10,040 nt of DNA from Oxalobacteraceae bacterium UBA7693 (GCA_002482715.1 DLGN01000115.1:1-10040), one strand, 5' to 3'; shown: positions 1-7,094, numbered from the stretch's first letter. The notes: generated by a model from the letters alone, not told the origin. A program made the numbers and translations.

Positions 1-1158
1 CAACATTTAGGCAGCTACAAAAATGCCGTCGTGCGCATGGATAATTGGGCCGACTATGAAGGCCTAAATACGCAACTGGGCGTCCCCGCCGCGCCATTTG
101 AATTGAATGAACGTTACCACCGCAAGGCCATACGCAGTATGGGTCGGGTCGCATTAATGGCAACCCGTGCCAGTGAACTAGCTCTGGAACAAGCTGGTTT
201 ACTCGAACATCCGCTACTCACCAGTGGCAATATGGGCGTGTCATTTGGCTCATCGGCCGGCACACCAAGCGCCATCGGCGATTTTGGACGCATGATGGAA
301 GAGCGCACCACCAAAGGCATTAACGCCACCACCTATATCAAGATGATGGCGCACACAGCGCCCGTCAATGTTGGGGTATTTTTCGGTCTCACGGGGCGCG
401 TCATTACGACTTCATCGGCCTGCACTTCTGGTAGTCAAGGCATAGGCTACGCGTATGAAGCGATACGTAGCGGTAAACAAATCGCGATGGTCGCTGGCGG
501 CGCAGAAGAACTTTGCGCTACTGAAGCTGCGGTATTCGACACCTTGTTTGCCACCAGCGTCAAGAACACAGCACCAGACACCACGCCTAGTCCATTCGAT
601 GCCAAGCGCGATGGTTTGGTAATTGGTGAAGGCGCTGGTTGTCTGATATTGGAAGAGCTGGAACATGCACAAGAACGCGGCGCTACGATCTTCGCAGAGC
701 TGGTTGGTTTCGGCACGAATAGCGATGGTTGTCATGTCACGCAACCCAATGCAGAAACCATGAAGATCGCGATGCAATTAGCTTTAGAGGACGCCAACTT
801 GCAGCCCGATGATATAGGCTATGTGAATGCCCACGGTACCGGTACGCAACACGGTGATATCGCCGAATCGCATGCCACAGCACAAGTATTCGGCGCACGC
901 ATACCGATTAGCTCTTTAAAAAGTTATATGGGACATACCTTAGGTGCCTGCGGTGCTTTAGAAGCCTGGATCAGCATACAAATGATGCGTGAGAGCTGGT
1001 TTGCGCCGACTATCAATCTGACGCAATTAGACCCACAATGCGCAGCACTCGATTACATCAGCAATGAAGCGAGAGAAATTCATTGCGATTATGTGATGTC
1101 AAACAATTTTGCGTTTGGCGGCATTAATACCTCACTCATTTTTAAAAAATGGATGTGA
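1..1158 (+). CDS. FabF-like beta-ketoacyl-ACP synthase, aryl polyene type (5' end missing)
   Basis: Ketosynthase that would condense an acyl chain with malonyl-ACP. The frame is open from base 1 with no stop, so the gene begins left of the window; the GTG at 31 is an internal codon. About 385 residues are visible, which probably lacks only the first 20-30 residues of a roughly 410-residue FabF-type enzyme. The thiolase-fold active site is complete: nucleophilic Cys in SSACTSG (codon 421-423), His in NAHGTGT (832-834), Lys in SSLKSY (919-921) and His in MGHTLGACG (934-936), followed by the NNFAFGGINTS tail motif. Segments such as AGGAEELC, EAAVFDTLFATS and SSLKSYMGHTLGACGALEAW match, from memory, ketosynthases of aryl polyene pigment clusters (ApeR-like) better than housekeeping FabF. 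The phosphopantetheinyl transferase two genes downstream supports this. Ketosynthase function is near certain; the pathway is an inference, because the rest of the cluster is outside the window. Confidence 0.9.
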   Translation, partial: QHLGSYKNAVVRMDNWADYEGLNTQLGVPAAPFELNERYHRKAIRSMGRVALMATRASELALEQAGLLEHPLLTSGNMGVSFGSSAGTPSAIGDFGRMMEERTTKGINATTYIKMMAHTAPVNVGVFFGLTGRVITTSSACTSGSQGIGYAYEAIRSGKQIAMVAGGAEELCATEAAVFDTLFATSVKNTAPDTTPSPFDAKRDGLVIGEGAGCLILEELEHAQERGATIFAELVGFGTNSDGCHVTQPNAETMKIAMQLALEDANLQPDDIGYVNAHGTGTQHGDIAESHATAQVFGARIPISSLKSYMGHTLGACGALEAWISIQMMRESWFAPTINLTQLDPQCAALDYISNEAREIHCDYVMSNNFAFGGINTSLIFKKWM

Positions 1159-1232
1159 GAAACTAAAAGCACTTTAATGCCAAATTTTTGATCTTAAATC
1201 TTCACTTGTAAATCACTATAAGGAAATAAAAA

Positions 1233-1688
1233 ATGAAACCTTTCATATTCGCTGTCTGTAGCATAGCACTCGTCACCACACTCAATCTTGCAAGCAATGA
1301 CGCACATGCAAGTGATAGAAAAGTGATGTTACCAATAGTAGGTGGCATGGCGGCGAACGATGCCACAGCGCGTCTGGGTGACTCAGTCAAATTCTATTTT
1401 GGTAAGCAAGCAACGCCAGCAATCGAGCAACGATTTGTGTCTGACAAAACCAGTAAAAAAACCAATGCCTTCGGCAAATCGGATGAAAAAGCCTGTAACT
1501 GGGTTTTCTTATCCGCCATGTTGCAACTACAAGCGCGTGCCAAAGAGTTAGGAGCCAATGCGGTCGTCAATATCGTCAGCAATTACAACAACGTAGAATT
1601 CTCCAGCGAAACAGAATTTGAATGCCATGCGGGCGCAATTATGGCCGGTGTTGCACTTAAAGGCGACTTCGTTAAAATCAAAAATTAA
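1233..1688 (+). CDS. Small exported protein of the family often mislabelled 'excinuclease ATPase subunit'
   Basis: A 151-residue protein of unknown function. It has a signal peptide (MKP, hydrophobic stretch to about residue 19, likely cleavage after AHA at residue 26), so the mature protein should be periplasmic. The mature part contains a helix-like LQARAKELGANAVVNI segment (about 99-114), then a polar SNYNNVEFSSETEFEC stretch and a C-terminal GAIMAGVALKG segment (134-144). The two cysteines, C88 and C131, could form a disulfide. The ARAKELGANAVV pattern recalls the YbjQ/heavy-metal-binding fold, a weak resemblance only. Close relatives are labelled 'excinuclease ATPase subunit' in databases, but no Walker motif or UvrA zinc site is present, so I reject that name. 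A good ribosome site (AAGGAA, 1220-1225) lies 7 bases before the ATG. It sits 74 bases after the ketosynthase and 30 before the transferase, which suggests co-transcription with the pigment genes. Confidence 0.82.
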   Translation: MKPFIFAVCSIALVTTLNLASNDAHASDRKVMLPIVGGMAANDATARLGDSVKFYFGKQATPAIEQRFVSDKTSKKTNAFGKSDEKACNWVFLSAMLQLQARAKELGANAVVNIVSNYNNVEFSSETEFECHAGAIMAGVALKGDFVKIKN

Positions 1689-1718
1689 TCGTATCGTTGA
1701 GCAAGGTGAAATCTCACT

Positions 1719-2306
1719 ATGTACATTTACCTTGCTCATCTCAAAGACTTTCCAGACTCGCGCTTAGATAGTCTGAAATGCAATCTTTCTTACGACGAGA
1801 TGGCGCGTTACCTTCGTTTTCAGAGAGCGGAACGCGCCAGACAATTTCTCATAGGTCGCTACCTACTGCGTCAATATCTGGCTTTGCATTTGGGCATGCC
1901 ACCAGCAGAAGTGCCGTTAATCGAACAAGCAAACAATGCACCTCATTTAAATTTAATGAGTACTGAGAAGCCAGGATTTAGCATTTCACATAGCCGGGAA
2001 TGGATCGCATGCGGTATCAGAACCGACGCAAAAATCGGTTTAGATATTGAAGTTATTGATAGACAACGTGATGTACTCGCGCTAGCCGCACATAGTTTCG
2101 ATGCACAACAAAATGCGGCCTTACATGCTTTAAGCACAGCAGAACAGAGTGAGTATTTTTATCGTTGCTGGGCGGCTCAAGAGGCACAATTGAAATTGCA
2201 TCTAGCTTGCCAGGATTTACGTCATCTACCTCATCCAGAACTTGCCATTGCTGTTTGTAGCGACAAAGCTTTTACTCAAACGCCAGAAATACTAGGGGTC
2301 ACATAG
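1719..2306 (+). CDS. Sfp-type 4'-phosphopantetheinyl transferase
   Basis: A 195-residue enzyme that would transfer the phosphopantetheine arm of CoA to a serine of acyl carrier proteins, turning them into the active holo form. Family motifs are present in order: an N-terminal QFLIGRYLLRQYL helix (about residues 42-54), the FSISHS motif near residue 90, GLDIE with the metal ligands D109 and E111, and the C-terminal helix W151-AAQEAQLK with metal ligand E155 and K159. The usual W-x-x-K-E-A pattern reads W-x-x-Q-E-A here, so the Lys before the catalytic Glu is Gln154. The protein is on the short side for Sfp types (usually about 220-240) but the fold appears complete. AAGGTGA at 1703-1709, 9 bases before the ATG, supports the start. 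It most likely serves the adjacent aryl polyene-type pathway, as ApeB does in known clusters. It converges with the deacetylase gene 26 bases downstream. Confidence 0.88.
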   Translation: MYIYLAHLKDFPDSRLDSLKCNLSYDEMARYLRFQRAERARQFLIGRYLLRQYLALHLGMPPAEVPLIEQANNAPHLNLMSTEKPGFSISHSREWIACGIRTDAKIGLDIEVIDRQRDVLALAAHSFDAQQNAALHALSTAEQSEYFYRCWAAQEAQLKLHLACQDLRHLPHPELAIAVCSDKAFTQTPEILGVT

Positions 2307-2332
2307 TGGCCAATCTAACTTCAGAATCAGCT

Positions 2333-3229
2333 TCAAAGCCAGCTCCATAGCCAATTCCAAATCCCCGGCAACTCTGGCTTAACACTACTATCTTTAGTCG
2401 TTTTCAACAGGGCAGCGCGCAGCATCTCATCATGCTTGTCGTAAAAAGGAAGTGCTGTCGTCGGCATCTCTAACTCTTTAGCCACGTCTAGCAAAATCTC
2501 CAGGTACTCTTCCATGTGACCAGCGGTGTAACGATTAATATCATGAAAAGTCACGACGATAGGTGTTGCACCATCAAGGTTTGGCAATTCTCCCGCCTGC
2601 CAGCGCGGACGCAAGGCCAACAACATTTTTCGCATATTCTTGCGCTTGGTAAAACTAAAGTTAAAGACATAAATTACACCGTCATTGGCACTCAAATCTG
2701 TCAATAACATCTGTAGATTATTCTCCTGATAGATCGCTAAAGTCTTTTCGTCATAACTCCAAAATGGTGGCCGCACTAACTGTGGTGAACTGCCTCGCAC
2801 GTCAGTCAAATCAGCCATACCTTGCTTTAATGAACACCGCAATTCTTGTTCAGATAGAAAGCGATGATTGGCATGTCCTGGTGTCGCGGTATGAAAGGCC
2901 AGCTCATGACCCGTGTCATGCATTCGTTTTAATAGCTTACGACCATGCTCAGAACCGCCAGCGCCTTTGGCCTGAGTTTGAGTAAAAAAAATGGCTTTGA
3001 TGTCGTTCTGGAAAGGATTCGTCTTCAGAACATTCAATATTTTTTCGCTAGGATTGTCATACTCGGAGGCACTAGGGCCATCATCAAATGTCAGTAGAAA
3101 TCGAATCGGAGTAGGGGAGGCGGCGTGTGAGTTAATCGAGATACTTTGTGGCTGCTCTGCATGCGAAGTATTCAAAAAGGGAGTACATATGAATAAAAAT
3201 AATAGATAGCGAAAATAGATGTAGTTCAT
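2333..3229 (-). CDS. Secreted polysaccharide deacetylase (NodB homology domain)
   Basis: A 298-residue carbohydrate esterase family 4-like protein, expected to remove N- or O-acetyl groups from a glycan outside the cytoplasm. The N-terminus MNYIYFRYLLFLFIC...TSHA (to about residue 24) looks like a signal peptide. NodB motifs visible: MT1 TFDDGP with D49 and D50; MT2 region HTATPGHANH at 113-122; MT3 RPPFW at 153-157; a DLSANDG segment (178-184) in the MT4 place; and MT5 VVTFHDI with H229. MT2 is atypical: the classical H-(S/T)-x-x-H has Pro at the second His position (117), with further His at 119 and 122. Whether this reflects a subfamily with shifted ligands or a weaker metal site cannot be told from sequence alone. 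The C-terminus ends in a Trp-rich GIWNWLWSWL. The gene is single, convergent with the transferase gene and divergent from the aldo/keto reductase. No obvious Shine-Dalgarno precedes the ATG at 3229. Confidence 0.87.
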   Translation of the reverse strand: MNYIYFRYLLFLFICTPFLNTSHAEQPQSISINSHAASPTPIRFLLTFDDGPSASEYDNPSEKILNVLKTNPFQNDIKAIFFTQTQAKGAGGSEHGRKLLKRMHDTGHELAFHTATPGHANHRFLSEQELRCSLKQGMADLTDVRGSSPQLVRPPFWSYDEKTLAIYQENNLQMLLTDLSANDGVIYVFNFSFTKRKNMRKMLLALRPRWQAGELPNLDGATPIVVTFHDINRYTAGHMEEYLEILLDVAKELEMPTTALPFYDKHDEMLRAALLKTTKDSSVKPELPGIWNWLWSWL

Positions 3230-3256
3230 CTTAGCGGCAGAGACTCAAATGTTAGG

Positions 3257-3286
3257 ATTTTACGGCATTGTCTATTGGTTAGTGCA
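3257..3286 (-). promoter_or_regulatory. Candidate sigma-70 promoter of the deacetylase gene
   Basis: Read on the - strand, TAAAAT (3262 down to 3257) matches five of six bases of the -10 consensus. A weak -35, TGCACT (3286-3281), lies 18 bases upstream. Transcription would start about 20 bases before the ATG. The -35 falls inside the palindrome at 3281-3292. The -35 match is poor, so this is tentative. Confidence 0.3.
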
Positions 3287-3292
3287 TGCACT
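3281..3292. repeat. 12-base perfect palindrome AGTGCATGCACT
   Basis: A perfect dyad, AGTGCA followed by TGCACT, about 50 bases upstream of the deacetylase start codon and overlapping its proposed -35 element. Symmetry of this kind is typical of a dimeric regulator's binding site, but a 12-base palindrome can also occur by chance. No regulator gene lies next to it. Confidence 0.45.
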
Positions 3293-3558
3293 CATTCTCG
3301 CATAAGAAAAATTCTTGCATTAATCCCCAATGTCCAATTAGATAGAACGCACAAAATAGTCATTGAACTCGTCTTTCTGTGGTGATGAAATCGGCTATTA
3401 CTGGTGATTCTTCATCGAATTTACATTACCGTTTTGTACAATCAAAATACTTTAAACCTAAGGATTTTTCAGTGCATTTGAGTATAGATTGATTTACTTC
3501 TGGTCAGAAATCAAAAAACCATTATGAATTAAGTCTTAAGAAGATGTTTTAGATGATT

Positions 3559-3588
3559 TTGCTTGTGATCGATAAAATCGAAGATAAT
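3559..3588 (+). promoter_or_regulatory. Candidate sigma-70 promoter of the aldo/keto reductase gene
   Basis: GATAAT at 3583-3588 matches five of six -10 bases. TTGCTT at 3559-3564, with an 18-base spacer, is a weak -35. The predicted start of transcription is near 3595, giving a leader of roughly 38 bases. The small inverted repeat TCGAT-AAA-ATCGA (3569-3581) fills most of the spacer and could be an operator. Confidence 0.4.
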
Positions 3589-3632
3589 GGGCGAGATACT
3601 GACCAATCTGATTAAAAGAAAAGCTTAGCCCT

Positions 3633-4541
3633 ATGTCGCCAATATCTACACGATTGCAAATTGCTCCACAGGGGCCAGAATTTTCACGCATTGTTTTGGG
3701 ACTGTGGCGTTTGTCTGCCTGGCAAATGTCGCCCGCTGAACGCGTGCAATTTTTGCACGCAGCTTTAGATCTTGGGATTACGACGATAGACCAAGCCGAT
3801 ATTTATGGTGATTACACTAGTGAACTTTTGCTCGGTGAAGCATTTGTTTTGGCACCAGAATTGCGAAGCCGGTTTCAGATTGTGACGAAGTGTGGAATAC
3901 AATTCCCATCGACGCAAAGGCCTCATCAGCAAGCGCATATTTACAATACAAGCGCTACGCATATTATTGCTTCGGCAGAGAATTCTTTGCGTAGTATGCA
4001 GATCGACAAAATTGATTTGTTGTTGATTCATCGGCCAGATCCTTTAATGAATGCCGATGAAATTGCTGAGGCATTTTCGCAATTGCAGCGAGCTGGCAAA
4101 GTCAGTTACTTCGGCGTTTCGAACTTTTCTCCTGCGCAGTTTGAAATGCTCGCGTCGCGTTTTCCTCTGGTGACGAATCAAGTTGAGTGTTCTTTATTGC
4201 ATCAGGCACCTATCTACGATGGCAGTTTTGATCTTTGTCAGCGCCTTCGTGTTGTGCCAATGGTATGGTCTGCGCTAGCAGGTGGGCGCTTGTTTAGTGA
4301 TCAAACACCGCAGTCGCAGCGATTGCAGACCTGCTTATCCGGCATAGCCGAGGAACTTGGTGTGAGTGTTTCTTGCGTTGCAATCGCTTGGATTTTGCAT
4401 TTACCCTCGCAGCCTATGGTATTAACTGGCTCGAGTCGGGTCAAAGTGCTGGTTGAGACAGTGCAAGCACTCGATTGTCAATTGTCCCGCGACCAGTGGT
4501 TTGATTTGTGGCGTGCAGCAACAGGTGCAGAGCTACCATAA
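3633..4541 (+). CDS. ydhF: Aldo/keto reductase, YdhF type
   Basis: A 302-residue cytoplasmic oxidoreductase with a TIM-barrel fold, expected to reduce carbonyl compounds with NADPH; the natural substrate of this subgroup is not established. The catalytic tetrad is visible: D53 and Y58 in IDQADIYG, K86 in VTKCG and H133 in LLIHRPDPL. Segments such as IAPQGPEFSR, LIHRPDPLM, GVSNFSPAQF and LPSQPM match the E. coli YdhF protein closely as I remember it, and the length is the same (about 300). The ATG is the only usable start, since an in-frame TGA lies eight codons upstream (3609-3611). The ribosome site is weak (AAAAGAAAAG). It appears to be a single-gene unit, with 204 bases before the next gene and no clear terminator. 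Confidence 0.9.
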   Translation: MSPISTRLQIAPQGPEFSRIVLGLWRLSAWQMSPAERVQFLHAALDLGITTIDQADIYGDYTSELLLGEAFVLAPELRSRFQIVTKCGIQFPSTQRPHQQAHIYNTSATHIIASAENSLRSMQIDKIDLLLIHRPDPLMNADEIAEAFSQLQRAGKVSYFGVSNFSPAQFEMLASRFPLVTNQVECSLLHQAPIYDGSFDLCQRLRVVPMVWSALAGGRLFSDQTPQSQRLQTCLSGIAEELGVSVSCVAIAWILHLPSQPMVLTGSSRVKVLVETVQALDCQLSRDQWFDLWRAATGAELP

Positions 4542-4655
4542 AGATTCCTGTCTGCTTTCGATCTGAATTATAAAAAAATACTTTTCAGCAAGAAAGAAAC
4601 AGCGTATAAAAGAACACTTACTAGCCTAAAGTTTTGCAATCCTGATTATTCAATG

Positions 4656-4685
4656 TTGACGCGAATAGCATCGAATTACCATAAA
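4656..4685 (+). promoter_or_regulatory. Candidate sigma-70 promoter of the GGDEF-EAL gene
   Basis: TTGACG (4656-4661) is a five-of-six -35 match. It is followed after 18 bases by CATAAA (4680-4685), a four-of-six -10 match. Transcription would begin near 4692, about 54 bases before the TTG start codon. It lies in the 204-base gap after the aldo/keto reductase gene. Confidence 0.42.
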
Positions 4686-4745
4686 ACGATGACAATTGTT
4701 TGATGCAACTGGTATGACTTTTGGTCTGAATCTATGGGGCAATAA

Positions 4746-7091
4746 TTGAAGATTGTTCGTCCATTCCTCCGCCGCTTTTTGCGCGCCCAACGTCTGCCCG
4801 CCAAGGATTTGCAATTCTGGCGCGATCAGATGCTCAATGCTATTTTGTCTGTTGCACTGGTATTAGGAACATTGACTGCAATCCCTAGTGTGTTAATGGC
4901 GATTCGTGATCGGCTTTATTCGATCGTCGTCATTGATGTGCTGGCGATTACCTGGTTGCTAATTTTGTGGCGTTGGCGGGCATTGAGTTTTACCGCGAAA
5001 AGCTGGAATTTTTTGCTGATTGTGTATGGTGTTGGGGTTTTCTTTTTATTTAAAGTTGGCCCAGTCAGTCAGATTTATCTGATGGCGGTTCCAGTCTTAG
5101 CGGCGCTATTATTGGGTTTGCGGTCAGCTGTTTTTGTGTTGGTGTTAAATGCAGTGACCCTGATTTCGGTAGGCTATGCATTTGATATTGATTTGCAATT
5201 TGATCGTTATCATGATCAACCGTTTTTGCGGTGGATTATTATTACCCTCAATTTCACCTTTATTAGCTCCGTCATTACTGTTTCGTGTGCGGTTTTGTTA
5301 CGCCGTCTTGAAGAATCGTTGCGCAAGCAAATGCAGATTAGCGTGTCCCTACAAGAAGAGCAGAGCTCTTTGCGCATTGCCAACGAGGAGCTTCGTTTAA
5401 TTTCAGCTGCGGTTGAAAATCTGAACGATATGGTGATGATCACGGACAATAATTTGCAGGACAATGGACCACATCTGGTATTTGTGAACAAGGCCTTTGA
5501 GCGAAGTACCGGATATAGTCGTGCCGAAGCGATCGGCAATAATTTAGAAATGTTGTACGGACCTAGTTCGGATATTCACGAAATTCATCGTATCCGATCT
5601 GCGATGAGTACGCGCCATGCGATCCGATCAGAAATCATTAGCTACACAAAATCCAAAGAAGAATTTTGGTTGGAAATTGACATACGTCCTATCAATAATC
5701 AGCAAGGTCAATGTACACATTACGTCGCAATTGAGCGCGATATTACCGATAGAAAAAAAGCAGAATTAGATATTTATCGACTGGCATTCTTTGATGTGTT
5801 GACGGGTCTGCCAAATCGTCGTCTGTTACGAGATCGCATGAGCGTACAGCTCGCCAATGCACAGCGTACGGGCAATTTTAGCGCTGTTTTGTTTATTGAT
5901 TTAGATCATTTTAAAACCATTAATGACGCACGTGGTCATGCGACTGGCGATATGCTCTTGGTAGAAGTTGCTAATCGTTTGAGTCAGCTGCTGCGTGAAG
6001 TCGATACTGTCGCGCGTATCGGTGGAGATGAATTTGTGGTGTTGGTAGATAGTCTTGATCAGCACATGGAAATTGCTGGCAAACTTGCATTGACTGTCGC
6101 TGAAAAAATTCGCCATGCATTGTCGCAAGATTTTGTGATTAATGGACAGATCTACAATTCAAGTTGTAGCATCGGTGTGAGTCTGATGCCCAAATTAGGA
6201 CAAAAAGCAGATGATCTCATGCGTGAGTCAGATACCGCTATGTATCGGGCTAAATCTGCAGGACGTAATCAGATTGCGTTCTTTGAAGGAGATATGCAAA
6301 TCGAAGTTGAGCAACGTCTCACTTTAGAGCGTGATTTGGCGAAGGCTTTAGAACAACACGAATTGCAAATGGTAATGCAAGCGCAAGTTAACAATATTGG
6401 AGAGGCTGTTGGCGCGGAATTATTGATGCGATGGCATAGTAAAGAGCGAGGTATGGTGTCGCCGGCATTGTTTATTCCGCTGGCAGAAGAGTCAGGATTA
6501 ATTGTCAAAATGGGTGACTGGGTTCTGTTGGAAGCGTGCGTAATTTTGAAACGTTTGCGTCGTGAGGGGCATCAGTTCCCACTATCAATCAATGTTAGTC
6601 CCAAACAGTTTAGGCAGAAAGACTTTGTCGATAAAGTCATCGCGGCACTTGAAACGCAAGGTGTGGGTGGTGAAAACTTAATTTTTGAAGTGACAGAGGG
6701 TTTGTTTATCGATAATTTACAGGAAACCATTTCTCGTATGACTAAGTTGGCGGGTTTAGGAATTCGTTTTTCAATTGACGATTTTGGAACAGGTTATTCC
6801 AGTTTGAATTATTTGAAACGCTTGCCGCTTTATGAATTAAAGATCGACAAGAGTTTTGTGCAGGATGTTCCTGGCGACGCCAATGGTACGGCGATTGTTG
6901 GTTCTATTTTATCGATGGCGAAGCAGTTCGGACTAAAGGTAGTTGCAGAGGGAGTTGAAACCGAAGAGCAAGCAAGTTATCTGATCACGAACAACTGTGA
7001 CTCTATGCAGGGATTTTTATATTCCCGTCCGACGGCTCCGGATATTTGGATGGCAAACCATGCACAAGAAAAGAAGCAGCTACAAACATAA
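4746..7091 (+). CDS. Membrane-bound PAS-GGDEF-EAL cyclic-di-GMP enzyme
   Basis: A 781-residue inner-membrane protein predicted to make and/or degrade cyclic di-GMP. About six membrane segments (roughly 31-53, 57-76, 87-103, 107-124, 126-145, 162-185) form a sensor I cannot assign to a named family. A charged, coiled-coil-like linker (about 186-220) leads to a PAS domain with PAC-type end (about 219-339, ending IERDITDRKKAE), then GGDEF (about 345-505) and EAL (about 525-770). GGDEF is intact (426-430), with an RxxD inhibitory site (R417-D420) exactly five residues before it. EAL motifs are also intact: ExLxR (558-562, reading ELLMR), NVSPKQF, FEVTEG, DDFGTG with D678 and D679, K702, E735 and Q755. 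Both activities are therefore possible. The start is TTG, right after an in-frame TAA, with GGGG six bases before it; the next Met is residue 29 (4830), which would lose the basic cytoplasmic leader but no membrane segment. Confidence 0.93.
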   Translation: MKIVRPFLRRFLRAQRLPAKDLQFWRDQMLNAILSVALVLGTLTAIPSVLMAIRDRLYSIVVIDVLAITWLLILWRWRALSFTAKSWNFLLIVYGVGVFFLFKVGPVSQIYLMAVPVLAALLLGLRSAVFVLVLNAVTLISVGYAFDIDLQFDRYHDQPFLRWIIITLNFTFISSVITVSCAVLLRRLEESLRKQMQISVSLQEEQSSLRIANEELRLISAAVENLNDMVMITDNNLQDNGPHLVFVNKAFERSTGYSRAEAIGNNLEMLYGPSSDIHEIHRIRSAMSTRHAIRSEIISYTKSKEEFWLEIDIRPINNQQGQCTHYVAIERDITDRKKAELDIYRLAFFDVLTGLPNRRLLRDRMSVQLANAQRTGNFSAVLFIDLDHFKTINDARGHATGDMLLVEVANRLSQLLREVDTVARIGGDEFVVLVDSLDQHMEIAGKLALTVAEKIRHALSQDFVINGQIYNSSCSIGVSLMPKLGQKADDLMRESDTAMYRAKSAGRNQIAFFEGDMQIEVEQRLTLERDLAKALEQHELQMVMQAQVNNIGEAVGAELLMRWHSKERGMVSPALFIPLAEESGLIVKMGDWVLLEACVILKRLRREGHQFPLSINVSPKQFRQKDFVDKVIAALETQGVGGENLIFEVTEGLFIDNLQETISRMTKLAGLGIRFSIDDFGTGYSSLNYLKRLPLYELKIDKSFVQDVPGDANGTAIVGSILSMAKQFGLKVVAEGVETEEQASYLITNNCDSMQGFLYSRPTAPDIWMANHAQEKKQLQT

Positions 7092-7094
7092 TTG

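Larger units (their letters stand above)
3230..3632. other. 403-base divergent intergenic region
   Basis: A/T-rich gap between the divergently transcribed deacetylase and aldo/keto reductase genes. It holds one candidate promoter for each gene and three short inverted repeats: the 12-base palindrome at 3281-3292, TTAAG-T-CTTAA at 3529-3539 and TCGAT-AAA-ATCGA at 3569-3581. The only reading frames I see are very short, such as an 18-codon one at 3249-3305 without a ribosome site. No RNA gene or mobile-element end is recognisable. Confidence 0.7.

Noticed and set aside
31..33. GTG as start codon of the ketosynthase
   Set aside because: The frame continues upstream without a stop to base 1, and the residues before it (ending SYKNAVV) read as coding. 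The real start is outside the window.
1233..1688. Excinuclease ABC subunit A or its ATPase
   Set aside because: The protein has 151 residues and a signal peptide, with no Walker A/B, ABC signature or zinc-finger motif. It cannot be UvrA.
3249..3305. 18-codon frame for a hydrophobic peptide (MLGFYGIVYWLVHALILA)
   Set aside because: There is no ribosome binding site, and it overlaps the proposed promoter of the opposite-strand deacetylase. A frame this short is expected by chance.
3230..3632. CRISPR array, tRNA gene or insertion-sequence end in the largest gap
   Set aside because: There are no regularly spaced direct repeats, no cloverleaf-like pattern, no terminal inverted repeat pair and no target-site duplication visible.
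5216..5539. Opposite-strand 107-codon frame inside the GGDEF-EAL gene
   Set aside because: It lies wholly inside a gene with clear domains, shows no recognisable motif of its own and is typical of shadow frames. The same applies to the other long frames overlapping real genes.
6417..6431. Degenerate EAL motif (ELL instead of EAL)
   Set aside because: The functional pattern is ExLxR, and E558, L560 and R562 are kept, as are the other catalytic residues. It is not evidence of inactivity.
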